A stretch of DNA of 33,043 bases from an uncultured Bacteroidales bacterium (GCA_905234765.1 CAJOIF010000028.1:1-33043); one strand, 5' to 3'; numbered from the stretch's first letter, positions 8,213 to 16,223 are shown. The notes: generated from the sequence alone by a model not told the origin. Numbers and translations are program-made.

Positions 8213-9678
8213 AACCTGAAATAAATAAATGGACTGAAGCCACTGGCGTTCAAAGCGCCGAGGCAGAAAACGAAGGCACAGATGCTGACGATGAAGGCCA
8301 CGAGGTGCTGCCACTTGTTGTATTCGGTGAAGTAGACCTTGTCCTGCATCTTCAGTCCAAACTTTGACAACGTGAAGAACGAGAAGAAGGCCGCCACGAG
8401 CATGGTGACGTAGAGGTGCGGGTTGTCGCCGAAGTGGAAGGGGGCAAAGTCGAAGGCGAAGAGACGCTTGATGAAGAGCCACGACAGGTCGATGCGCTCG
8501 ATGCGGAAGAAGCAACGTGTCAACACGATGATGAGGAAGGTGAAGAACACCGCTGGGATACGCCCGATTCTCTCGTTGAATTTTTTCAGGAACAGCTTAT
8601 CGGCGCAAATGAAGATGCCTTGCAGTGCACCATACACGACGAAGTTCCACGCTGCGCCGTGCCATAAGCCGCTGATGAGGAAGCAGAACCACAGGTTGAA
8701 ATACTTGCGGGCTTCGGTCTTCACGCGGCTGCCGCCCAAGGGGAAGTAGAGGTAGTTCTTGATGAACACGCTGAAGGTCTGGTGCCAACGTCTCCAAAAC
8801 TCTGAAATCGTGGTAGACACATACGGGTTGTCGAAGTTCTCGGGGAACTTGAAACCCATCATGCGGCCGAGACCAATGGCCATATCGCTGTAGCCCGCGA
8901 AGTCGAAGTAGATCTGGAAGGTGAAGGCGAAGATGGCAATCCAGGCCGTGGTGCTGTCGATGGTGGCAATTTTGTTGGCGATGTCGGCCAGTTGAGCGGA
9001 AGTCAACACATCGTAATTTGAAGGACCAAGCACTTGGTCGACTTGGAAGCCGATGACGTCAGCGATGAGCACCTTCTTGGCCAGACCGATGACGAAACGG
9101 TAGAAACCATGCAACCTGTCTGTGTAAAGCGACTCACGGTTCCTAATCTGGTCGGCGATGTCGCAGTAACGCACGATGGGACCCGCGATGAGTTGCGGGA
9201 ACATGACGATATACAGCATGTAGTCACTCAGCCGTTTCATTGGTGCGTTGACACCCCTGTAGGTGTCCAATGTATAGGTGACGCTTTGGAACGAGAAGAA
9301 CGAGATGCCGATGGGCAGCAGGATCTTGGTCCAGGTGAGGCTCTTGAAACCCGTCCAACCCAACACGGCATTGATGTTGTTCATCGTGAAGTTGCCGTAC
9401 TTGAAGTAGAACAGCAGCCCGATGCTGATGGCGACGCTGACGCCGCAGAGCAGTTTCTTCAGGCCTGGCTTTTCTACTTTGTTCATCCATCGCACGAGGT
9501 AGAAGTTGGCGATAACCGACACGATGAGATGGATGATGAACTCAGGCGCACCGTAAGCGTAGAAGACCAACGAGGCCAACAGCAGAAAGTAGTTGCGGGC
9601 TTTCTTCGGCAGGATGAAATACACCAGGAAGAAAACCGGCATGAAGTAGAGGAGAAATACGTTGCTGCTGAATACCAT
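8209..9678 (-). CDS. MBOAT O-acyltransferase, AlgI-like (copy 1)
   Basis: 489 residues, polytopic membrane protein. AlgI-type MBOAT blocks: ITYTLD-like SVTYTLDTYRG (132-142), PQLIAGPIVR (161-170), FDFAGYSDMAIG (258-269), FWRRWHQTF (294-302), NYLYFPLGG (308-316) and SGLWHGAAWNF (336-346), where H340 is the expected catalytic histidine. MBOAT proteins of this group move acyl groups from a cytoplasmic donor across the inner membrane for glycan O-acetylation, with a DHHW/AlgJ partner. About two thirds identical by eye to the protein at 11489-12946, so the two arose by duplication. It is the last gene of the minus-strand block and may also have its own promoter. Confidence 0.93.
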   Translation of the reverse strand: MVFSSNVFLLYFMPVFFLVYFILPKKARNYFLLLASLVFYAYGAPEFIIHLIVSVIANFYLVRWMNKVEKPGLKKLLCGVSVAISIGLLFYFKYGNFTMNNINAVLGWTGFKSLTWTKILLPIGISFFSFQSVTYTLDTYRGVNAPMKRLSDYMLYIVMFPQLIAGPIVRYCDIADQIRNRESLYTDRLHGFYRFVIGLAKKVLIADVIGFQVDQVLGPSNYDVLTSAQLADIANKIATIDSTTAWIAIFAFTFQIYFDFAGYSDMAIGLGRMMGFKFPENFDNPYVSTTISEFWRRWHQTFSVFIKNYLYFPLGGSRVKTEARKYFNLWFCFLISGLWHGAAWNFVVYGALQGIFICADKLFLKKFNERIGRIPAVFFTFLIIVLTRCFFRIERIDLSWLFIKRLFAFDFAPFHFGDNPHLYVTMLVAAFFSFFTLSKFGLKMQDKVYFTEYNKWQHLVAFIVSICAFVFCLGALNASGFSPFIYFRF

Positions 9679-9700
9679 ATCAGTCGTTCGTTTTAGGTTG

Positions 9701-9708
9701 CAAAATTA
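9701..9708 (-). promoter_or_regulatory. Possible internal promoter for MBOAT copy 1
   Basis: On the minus strand TAATTTTG fits TAnnTTTG and lies 22 bases before the start codon at 9678, just after the stop of the upstream DHHW gene. A clear -33 element was not identified. Confidence 0.45.
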
Positions 9709-9709
9709 G

Positions 9710-11437
9710 TTATTTTTTCAATTGAAAATCAGAGGGTATGGGAATCACGGCGTTGGGGTCGTCGACAAGGCGGCAGTGGTCGAGGCCGTATTTTGCACGG
9801 GTAATCCAAATGGCGTCCTCTTCGATGGCTTTGTCGAGGGATTTGTTTTGTTTTATGGCTTTTTCGCGGATGCTTTCCATTAAATCTTCGTGGCCGGGAA
9901 TTCTTTCTATGCGTTGCCTGACTTCCTCTTGAACTAGGAGCGAGAACAGGATTTCGTCGGTTTGGTCTTTATAGAGCGGCTTCCCTGCCTTGATGCGGTC
10001 CACCTCGGCATGGAGCATCTGAAGCATCGTGGCAGAGCGTAAAAAAGCCTGCGCCTCAAGTGCCGCCATCCAAGTGCTATCCTTGCGGATGTCCTTGACG
10101 ATCTTGGCGTATGGGATTTCATTGTTTTGGGTGGTCAGCGTTTTGGCGTTCAGTTCGGGGATGATTTCAGGGTGGCTGTAGAGGAAGGCAATGGCCTCTT
10201 GCCGCCGGATGCTGTCTGTAGAGACGGTGTGTATCGTGTCTGTAATGTGGTCAATATAAGCCTGTCGGATGCTGTCGTTGACACCTAAGGTGAGCATCAC
10301 CGATGGGGCAAAGCCGTTGGTGCCTTTGTTCAGCTGGTTGCCTGTGGTGAACCATACGATGTAGTCGAAATCCAATAGTTTCTCCAACAGGTTGAGGTCG
10401 ACGACATGCCCGCTTGGTGTCAATGGGTCTCCAGTATAAGCCGTGGAAAAGTAGTACCAAAACTCCACGTTGTCAAACACCTCTCTCATAGGCACCTGGT
10501 TTGTGATGCCCCACATGAACGAGTTGCCGACAAACAGCACCTTAGGCCTGACACTGGATGTGTCGTTTTCCACCGTAACCTCTGCCGTGGGACTGTAACC
10601 GTTGCGTTTTCTAATGGGCAGTGCCAGGTTGAGCAGTTGTTCCAAGTCGTTGTCGGCACCGTGGTTGTCGCTCTCATGCAGCGCTCCGATGTGAAGTTTG
10701 GGTAATTCGATGCCTTTCAGTTCACCCATGAAGCGGAACAGCGAGTCGGCGGCATAGACGGCGGGGAAGACCCAATGCGCACCAGTCTGCGGTATCAACG
10801 GATAGTTGACGGTGTCTTTCATCTGCCCGAACCACCGTGTCATGTCAATACAGGGGAAATCGGTCTCCGCAAATTTGGCCATGAAGTAGTCACAAGCGTT
10901 GAAAGTGGTCGTGTCTTTCTCTCGTTCAGGGAGATATTCTGGGTAGAGGAAACTTTTCTCTGGTGCGATGAAAGCCAACAACTCCACGTCATTTTCCTTG
11001 AGGATGCTGCGCGCGCGGTTCAGGTATCTGATTTCGCGGTCGAAATACTGTCGTGCCGTTTCAGGCGATGCTTGCCATCGAAGCATCTCGATACCATAGT
11101 AGTCACTGACGCTTTCGGGGGTGTAGAGCCATCCCTTTTTGCCGGCCACCACATCGTGGGCATAGGTCTTTTTATAGAAGTCCCAAAGGTATTGGTTATA
11201 GAGCCGGATGACGGGTTCGCGGAAGCCGAAGTGCTTGCCTACATAAGCCTCTTCTTGCTTGGCATAATCACTTGAACAATAGGTTGAAAGGCTGAATTCG
11301 GGCTTCTCTGTTTCGAGGGTCACGCCGTTCAAAGGCTTCAAGGGGATGAGTTGGAAGCGACCTTGAAGAAGAGGCATGAAAAGCAATGTCATCAGTATGA
11401 TGAACAGAATAATGTCATATGTTGTTCTCCTTTTCAT
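9710..11437 (-). CDS. DHHW/AlgJ-AlgX-like protein, subtype B, GDS changed to GNS
   Basis: 575 residues, longest of the four DHHW proteins here. Membrane segment at about 9-25; LNGVTLETEKPEFS (36-49), FGFREPVIRLYNQYLW (70-85), VVAGKKGWLY (96-105), YPEYLPE (165-171), TGAHW with H221. The block that reads GDS in the three relatives is VGNSFMW here (303-309, N305). Residues about 400-575 form an extension rich in helices, with a weak copy of the helical module near 445-485 and a clear one at 508-551 (MESIREKA, SLDKAIEEDAIW). The gene follows MBOAT copy 2 after a 51-base spacer without a visible promoter, so it is probably cotranscribed. The Asn change could alter or remove esterase/transferase activity. 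Confidence 0.83.
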   Translation of the reverse strand: MKRRTTYDIILFIILMTLLFMPLLQGRFQLIPLKPLNGVTLETEKPEFSLSTYCSSDYAKQEEAYVGKHFGFREPVIRLYNQYLWDFYKKTYAHDVVAGKKGWLYTPESVSDYYGIEMLRWQASPETARQYFDREIRYLNRARSILKENDVELLAFIAPEKSFLYPEYLPEREKDTTTFNACDYFMAKFAETDFPCIDMTRWFGQMKDTVNYPLIPQTGAHWVFPAVYAADSLFRFMGELKGIELPKLHIGALHESDNHGADNDLEQLLNLALPIRKRNGYSPTAEVTVENDTSSVRPKVLFVGNSFMWGITNQVPMREVFDNVEFWYYFSTAYTGDPLTPSGHVVDLNLLEKLLDFDYIVWFTTGNQLNKGTNGFAPSVMLTLGVNDSIRQAYIDHITDTIHTVSTDSIRRQEAIAFLYSHPEIIPELNAKTLTTQNNEIPYAKIVKDIRKDSTWMAALEAQAFLRSATMLQMLHAEVDRIKAGKPLYKDQTDEILFSLLVQEEVRQRIERIPGHEDLMESIREKAIKQNKSLDKAIEEDAIWITRAKYGLDHCRLVDDPNAVIPIPSDFQLKK

Positions 11438-11446
11438 GTTAGTGAA

Positions 11447-11470
11447 GGTCCCTGAGCCTGTCGAAGGGCC
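11447..11470. repeat. Short dispersed-type repeat between MBOAT and DHHW genes
   Basis: Core CTGAGCCTGTCGAAGG sits in the spacer between the two minus-strand genes. I recognise this core as a motif found dispersed in many bacterial genomes. CCCT and AGGG at its edges can form a small hairpin. Copy number in this genome cannot be seen from the window. Confidence 0.5.
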
Positions 11471-11475
11471 GAATA

Positions 11476-11499
11476 TTTAGAATCTAATTTAGAATCTAA
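11476..11499. repeat. Perfect 12-bp tandem duplication at MBOAT copy 2 stop
   Basis: TTTAGAATCTAA occurs twice in a row (11476-11487 and 11488-11499). It spans the MBOAT stop codon and gives a second in-frame TAA 12 bases further on. Confidence 0.7.
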
Positions 11500-12946
11500 A
11501 ATATATGAACGGACTAAAGCTCGTGGCATTCAGGGCGGCCACGCAGAAGACAAACAGGAAGGCAGCCACTATCCAAATCCAGATGTGCTGACGGTCGTTG
11601 TAGTCGGTGTAATACACTTTCTGCTCCAGTTTCTTGCCCCATCCCGTCAGGGTGAGGAAGGAGAACAAGGCGGCGATCACCATGACGGTGTAGACATGGG
11701 CGTTTCCATCGAAGGTGAAGCCACTAAAGTCGAAGGCAAACAAGCGCGTGACGAAAGTCCATGCCATCCCCAAGTCCTCGATGCGGAAGAAGACCCAAAT
11801 GATGTTCACGGTGATGAAGGTGAGGATGACAGAAGGTACGGTGCCGATTCTTTTCATCACCTTGCCGAGGAAGAGCTTGTCGGCGCAAATGAAGATGCCG
11901 TGCAACGCACCCCAAACGACGAAATTCCACGAAGCGCCATGCCACAAGCCCGACAGCAGGAAGCACAACCACAGGTTAAGATACATGCGCCCTTTGCCCT
12001 TGCGGTTGCCACCCAGCGGGATGTAGAGGTAATTCATGATGAAGGCTCCGAGTGTCATGTGCCAACGCCGCCAGAACTCGGTGATGGAGCGTGAGGTGTA
12101 GGGGTTGTCGAAGTTTTCAGGGAACTTGAAGCCCATCGCGCGGCCCAAACCGATGGCCATGTCGCTGTAACCCGCGAAGTCGAAGTAGATTTGGAAGGTG
12201 TAGGCCAAGGATACGAGCCAGGCAGTGCCGGTGTCGAGGGCGGCGATACGAACCATAATGTCGCCGACTTGTGAGGGGTCGAGGGCAGCCGGACCCAGCA
12301 TCTTGTCAACGCAGAGGCCTATGGTGTCGGCAATCAGGATTTTCTTCGCCAAACCGATGACAAAACGGTAGAAGCCTTGCAGGCGGTCGGCCATGGTCGA
12401 TTCGCGCTGGCGGATTTGGTCGGCTACGTCGCGGTAACGCACGATGGGACCCGCGATGAGCTGCGGGAACATGGTGATGTAGAGCATGTAGTCGCTCAGT
12501 TTCCGCAACGGCGGGTTGATGCCACGATAAGTATCCAAGGTGTAGGTGACGCTCTGGAAGGAGAAGAACGAAATGCCGATCGGCAGCATGATACGTTTCC
12601 AAGTCATGGGGGCGTGTCCCGTCAAGCCTATGATGGCGTTGAGATTTTCCATGGTGAAGTTGCCGTATTTGTAGAACAGCAACAAGCCAATGGGGATGAC
12701 GATGCTGATGCCGCAGAGCCATTTTCGCCCTTTTTCGTTCTTGGTGGCGCACATCCATTTGACCAAGAAGAAGTTGAGTATGGTAGAGACGACGAGTTGG
12801 ATAATGAACTCAGGGGCACCCCAGGCGTAGAAGAGGAGCGAAGCCAGCAAAAGCACATAGTTCCTGATTTTTCGTGGCATAAGGAAGTAGACCAGGAAAA
12901 AGGCTGGCATGAAGTAGAGTAGGAATGTATTGCTGCTGAATACCAT
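11489..12946 (-). CDS. MBOAT O-acyltransferase, AlgI-like (copy 2)
   Basis: 485 residues, polytopic. The same MBOAT blocks as copy 1: SVTYTLDTYRG (132-142), PQLIAGPIVR (161-170), FDFAGYSDMAIG (255-266), FWRRWHMTL (291-299), NYLYIPLGG (305-313) and SGLWHGASW (332-340) with putative catalytic H336. Start at 12946, only four bases after the stop of the subtype A DHHW gene, implying translational coupling of an MBOAT with its DHHW partner. Both MBOAT proteins end with SPFIYFRF, again showing recent duplication. Expected to supply acyl groups across the inner membrane for polysaccharide O-acylation. Confidence 0.93.
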   Translation of the reverse strand: MVFSSNTFLLYFMPAFFLVYFLMPRKIRNYVLLLASLLFYAWGAPEFIIQLVVSTILNFFLVKWMCATKNEKGRKWLCGISIVIPIGLLLFYKYGNFTMENLNAIIGLTGHAPMTWKRIMLPIGISFFSFQSVTYTLDTYRGINPPLRKLSDYMLYITMFPQLIAGPIVRYRDVADQIRQRESTMADRLQGFYRFVIGLAKKILIADTIGLCVDKMLGPAALDPSQVGDIMVRIAALDTGTAWLVSLAYTFQIYFDFAGYSDMAIGLGRAMGFKFPENFDNPYTSRSITEFWRRWHMTLGAFIMNYLYIPLGGNRKGKGRMYLNLWLCFLLSGLWHGASWNFVVWGALHGIFICADKLFLGKVMKRIGTVPSVILTFITVNIIWVFFRIEDLGMAWTFVTRLFAFDFSGFTFDGNAHVYTVMVIAALFSFLTLTGWGKKLEQKVYYTDYNDRQHIWIWIVAAFLFVFCVAALNATSFSPFIYFRF

Positions 12947-12950
12947 ATCT

Positions 12951-14360
12951 TTAATTTGTTTTGTCGAAGGGTTTGTGTTCTGTGTATTGTAGGAATCTCT
13001 TTGAGCGTTGGGTGGGGATGCTGTCGCACAAAGCGGGGAAGTAGGTCTCCAAGTTGTCGAAGACCGTGGCGTTGATTTCGTAGGTCAGTTCTTTTTCAAA
13101 CAGGCGTTCCTTTCTCCAGGCTTGGAAGGAGACCCTGTCTTTCCATGCTGTGTCGCTCAGGATAGCATTGCGTATCTGGTTGAGTCGGGCGTCTATTTCT
13201 TCATTCTCATAGCAGAGTTCGAGCAACAGTCGTTCCGAAAAACCGTTGCTCATGCCATAGATAGTGGCGGTGGAGTAGGAAAGCATGATGAAATTGGAAG
13301 AGAGTACCTCAGCCAACAGGTCGAGTTCTGAGACGTTTTGGTACGGGTAGTTGAAATAGGCTGTACTGAAATAGTACCAATAAGGGAAACTGCTGAAAGC
13401 GCTGCCGAAGGAGGCGGTATTGATGATATTCCAATAGAAGGAGTCTCCTATGGTGATGATCTTCGGCCTGACGGCGGTCGAGTCGTCGATAAAACGGTAG
13501 CCGGCAAGGTAGTTAGGCGCTTTTTTCAAGGGCCAGATCAGGTTCATCAGGCTTTCGAGGTCGTTGTCGGGCTTGACGGTACGTTGGTAGACGCTGCCTA
13601 TTTTCAGGTCAAGTAGGTTCATTCCCCCTAGTTGTTCCAAATAGTGGAGGAGACTGTCGGCCACATGCAGGGCGGCGAGGTTGCTCCAATGGGTGCCTGT
13701 CTGAGGGAAGAGCGGATAATCTACTGTGTCCTTTATTTGTACAAACCATTTTCTGAAATCCACCAGATCGACATCCAGCTCTTCAAGCCGTTTCGAGTAG
13801 TAGTCCGCTGCCGTGAATTGTTTTTTACAAAAGCCTTCTGTTTTTTTGGGCATGTGCTCGGCGCAGACGGTCTCTTTGCCTGGCAGGATGGCAACGAAGA
13901 GATGTATGCCAAGCGGATCGAGGATGCTTTTCAATTGGCGGAGTCTTTGGGCTTCGGCATCCAACTTGTGTGCCATGTCGGCCGAGTCTTTGGCAAACCG
14001 ATAGAAACGGTTTCCGTAATATTCCTCCACCGTCCACGGCTCAAAGAGCCAGTTGTTGTCGGAGAAAACGATGCGTCGGTCTTCGGCCACTTTGGAATAG
14101 CGAAAGAAAGTCCAGAGGTTTTGGTTGTAGAGGCGGGTCAAAGGCTCGCGGAAACCATAGTGGTCTTTGTTGTAAGCTTCGAAATTTCTTTGCAGTGTCC
14201 CGTCACGAAGGTCCCGAAAATTCCATTGGGGTTTGGCATTCGTTTGTGTCACGCCATTCAGTTCCTTGAACTTGAACAACCCTGTATGCTGCTGAATCGC
14301 AAAGGCGAACAGGAGGAGCGCCGTCAAAGAAAACAGTATGGTTTTTGTCGGGTTTTTCAT
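12951..14360 (-). CDS. DHHW/AlgJ-AlgX-like acylation protein, subtype A
   Basis: 469 residues. The ATG at 14360 is preferred over the longer open frame: it gives MKNPTKTILF leading into a membrane segment (about 7-22), as in the other DHHW proteins, and has a promoter just upstream. Blocks: FKELNGVTQTNAKPQW (31-46), YGFREPLTRLYNQNLW (68-83), LPGKETVCAEHMPK (159-172, subtype A), TGTHWSNLAALHVADSLL (221-238, H224) and GDSFYW (305-310). The C-terminal part (about 393-440) has a degenerate helical module: the DTAW start is kept but later positions are not. First gene of the minus-strand block, four bases from the MBOAT start. Confidence 0.86.
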   Translation of the reverse strand: MKNPTKTILFSLTALLLFAFAIQQHTGLFKFKELNGVTQTNAKPQWNFRDLRDGTLQRNFEAYNKDHYGFREPLTRLYNQNLWTFFRYSKVAEDRRIVFSDNNWLFEPWTVEEYYGNRFYRFAKDSADMAHKLDAEAQRLRQLKSILDPLGIHLFVAILPGKETVCAEHMPKKTEGFCKKQFTAADYYSKRLEELDVDLVDFRKWFVQIKDTVDYPLFPQTGTHWSNLAALHVADSLLHYLEQLGGMNLLDLKIGSVYQRTVKPDNDLESLMNLIWPLKKAPNYLAGYRFIDDSTAVRPKIITIGDSFYWNIINTASFGSAFSSFPYWYYFSTAYFNYPYQNVSELDLLAEVLSSNFIMLSYSTATIYGMSNGFSERLLLELCYENEEIDARLNQIRNAILSDTAWKDRVSFQAWRKERLFEKELTYEINATVFDNLETYFPALCDSIPTQRSKRFLQYTEHKPFDKTN

Positions 14361-14374
14361 GATGAAACAAACGA

Positions 14375-14382
14375 CAAAAATA
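14375..14382 (-). promoter_or_regulatory. Promoter -7 element of the minus-strand DHHW/MBOAT block
   Basis: Minus-strand TATTTTTG lies 14 bases before the start codon at 14360. It diverges from the U32 promoter in a 66-base spacer, so both directions may share regulation. Confidence 0.6.
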
Positions 14383-14413
14383 GGAATTATTTCATTATCA
14401 AGTCGAAAATCTT

Positions 14414-14421
14414 TACTTTTG
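14414..14421 (+). promoter_or_regulatory. Promoter -7 element for the long U32 gene
   Basis: TACTTTTG lies only five bases before the ATG at 14427. With the usual spacing, transcription would begin at or next to the start codon, predicting a leaderless or nearly leaderless message. Confidence 0.55.
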
Positions 14422-14426
14422 CCCCC

Positions 14427-16223
14427 ATGAAAACGAAGAAGATAGAACTGCTCTCTCCCGCCAAGGACGCCGAGGTGGGGATGGCTGCCATCAACCATGG
14501 TGCCGATGCCGTTTACATCGGTGGCCCCGATTTCGGAGCACGCGAGAAAGCCTCCAATAGCATTGCCGATATTGAACGTCTCTGCCGTCATGCTGCCTTG
14601 TATGATGCCAAAGTGTATGTGACTTTGAATACGTTGCTTTACGACAATGAATTGGAGCGGGCCCGACAACTGGCCTACGACTGCTGGAATGCTGGCGTTG
14701 ACGCCCTCATTGTGCAGGACATGACTCTGTTGCAGCTGGACTTGCCGCCCATCCCGCTTCATGCCAGCACCCAATGCGACAACATGACCGTTGAGAAGGT
14801 TCAGGAGTTGGAACGTCTTGGTTTTGAGCAGGTTGTTCTAGGTCGAGAGTTGAGCTTGAAGCAAATTCGTGAGATTCGAGAAAAGACCACCGTGCCATTG
14901 GAGTTTTTCGTGCATGGCTCGCTCTGTGTCAGCCATAGCGGACGCTGTTATCTGAGCCAGTATATAGGCAACCGCAGCGCGAACCGTGGTGCCTGCGCCC
15001 AGCCCTGCCGCTTGCCTTACGACCTGTTGGACGTCAAGGGAAAGGTGTTGGTCAAGAATCGCCATCTGCTTTGCTTGAAGGATTTGAACAACAGTGCGCA
15101 TCTGGAGGAACTTATCGACGCAGGCATCACGAGTTTCAAGATAGAAGGCAGGCTGAAAGACGCTGATTATGTGAAGAATGTGACGGCGTTCTATCGTCAG
15201 AAACTGGATGCCATCTTTGCCCGTCGCCCTGATTTGGAGCAAGCCTCTCAAGGCCATTGCAGCTACACGTTTGAAGTCAATCCAGAGAAATCGTTCAACC
15301 GTGGTTTCACCGATTTCTTCATCAATGGGCGGCAAAAAGGGATCGATTCGCCTTTCACTCCGAAATCGATGGGCGAATACATCGGCGAGGTCGGCTGGTG
15401 CAACAGCCTTCGCATGGAAATCGACACGGACAAGGTGCTGCACAACGGCGATGGGCTGTGTTTCCTGAATCAGGACAATGAATTGGTGGGTCTGCGTGCG
15501 GATGTGGTAAACGGCAACACGGTATCGTGCAACCGACCACATGGTGCCTACCGAGGCGCAAAGATCTACCGCAATTATGACCTGGAATGGCAGAAACAGG
15601 TGGAGGCCTCCACAGGCAATCGCAAAATCGACATTGATTTGGTGTTGGCGGAAAACGAAACGGGGTATATTATGACCTGTAGAGACGCAATGCATTGCGT
15701 CTCTACCAGCGTTCAATGCGACAAAATCACCGCCAACAACCCTGACAAGGCTACCGAGAACATCCGCCGTAAGGCCATGCAATGGGGCGACACGGTGTTC
15801 AACCCCATCAGTCTGGATTTGCAGTTCACCGAGCCGCGCCTGATTCCCGCCTCGGTGATTGGCGAGATGAAACGGGATTTGGTGGCAAAAATGGAAACAG
15901 AACTGATTGAAAGACATAGGAATAATCGTAAAACGGCAACCCTAGATTGCCACGCTATCGCTCTCAATGACAGGGTTGCAACCACCCCCGATGCCATCCC
16001 CGAACATTTGATGACATCGCACCATTGTATCCGCTATGCCAATGGGATGTGCAGCAAGGAAACGGGTCAAAAGGCGGAGCCGCTCTATTTGCGTCCGGTA
16101 GGCCTTCCCTCTTCTAAGGGAGTGCCCGAAGGGCGGGGGATTAAAACATCACCTGCAAACCTGGTATTCCGTCTCGATTTCGACTGCCGCAATTGCTTAA
16201 TGTACGTTTCTGCTACGGAATAA
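14427..16223 (+). CDS. U32 family protein, RlhA/YdcP-like, with in-frame repeat insertions
   Basis: 598 residues. The start at 14427 gives MKTKKIELLSPAKDAE, the normal family N terminus; the much longer upstream open frame is an antisense shadow of the DHHW gene. U32 signature at 159-194: EFFVHGSLCVSHSGRCYLSQ, then GACAQPC, with cysteines 167, 174, 190 and 194 as likely iron-sulfur ligands. Length and the additional C-terminal region fit RlhA, known in E. coli to make 5-hydroxycytidine in 23S rRNA. Three palindromic DNA repeats lie within the C-terminal half without breaking the frame (residues about 418-427, 504-518 and 559-572). The third separates PLYL from LVFRLDFDCRNC, which I would expect nearly adjacent in relatives. 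Whether the protein still works is open. Confidence 0.85.
   Translation: MKTKKIELLSPAKDAEVGMAAINHGADAVYIGGPDFGAREKASNSIADIERLCRHAALYDAKVYVTLNTLLYDNELERARQLAYDCWNAGVDALIVQDMTLLQLDLPPIPLHASTQCDNMTVEKVQELERLGFEQVVLGRELSLKQIREIREKTTVPLEFFVHGSLCVSHSGRCYLSQYIGNRSANRGACAQPCRLPYDLLDVKGKVLVKNRHLLCLKDLNNSAHLEELIDAGITSFKIEGRLKDADYVKNVTAFYRQKLDAIFARRPDLEQASQGHCSYTFEVNPEKSFNRGFTDFFINGRQKGIDSPFTPKSMGEYIGEVGWCNSLRMEIDTDKVLHNGDGLCFLNQDNELVGLRADVVNGNTVSCNRPHGAYRGAKIYRNYDLEWQKQVEASTGNRKIDIDLVLAENETGYIMTCRDAMHCVSTSVQCDKITANNPDKATENIRRKAMQWGDTVFNPISLDLQFTEPRLIPASVIGEMKRDLVAKMETELIERHRNNRKTATLDCHAIALNDRVATTPDAIPEHLMTSHHCIRYANGMCSKETGQKAEPLYLRPVGLPSSKGVPEGRGIKTSPANLVFRLDFDCRNCLMYVSATE
15679..15706. repeat. Perfect 28-bp palindrome inside the U32 gene
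   Basis: GTAGAGACGCAATG (15679-15692) is followed directly by its exact reverse complement (15693-15706). It encodes roughly RDAMHCVST in frame. I recognise GTAGAGACGC palindromes as dispersed repeats in some bacterial genomes. Confidence 0.85.
15936..15979. repeat. 44-bp imperfect palindrome inside the U32 gene
   Basis: GCAACCCT (15936-15943) pairs with AGGGTTGC (15972-15979). Inside, ATTG (15946-15949) pairs with CAAT (15965-15968). The inner GATTGCC...CTCAATGAC resembles a dispersed repeat type. The frame stays open through it. Confidence 0.65.
16103..16140. repeat. Double-hairpin repeat inside the U32 gene
   Basis: Two small hairpins in tandem: TCCCT (16106-16110) with AGGGA (16117-16121), then GCCC (16124-16127) with GGGC (16131-16134). 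The sequence resembles dispersed repeats of Bacteroidota and encodes a proline/glycine-rich stretch between conserved parts of the protein. Confidence 0.55.

Noticed and set aside
9034..9696. 220-residue plus-strand open frame opposite MBOAT copy 1
   Set aside because: Highly charged His/Asp/Glu-rich translation typical of an antisense shadow; the MBOAT frame has all conserved motifs.
11476..11499. 12-bp tandem repeat as a regulatory switch
   Set aside because: It only adds a second in-frame stop after the MBOAT gene; no effect on the coding sequence is visible.
13632..14426. Long N-terminal extension of the second U32 gene
   Set aside because: It is antisense to a well-supported DHHW gene and has no family similarity; the promoter and normal N terminus are at 14414-14427.
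14361..14774. N-terminal extension of the minus-strand DHHW protein
   Set aside because: It lies antisense to the U32 gene; the true start at 14360 gives the usual membrane segment.
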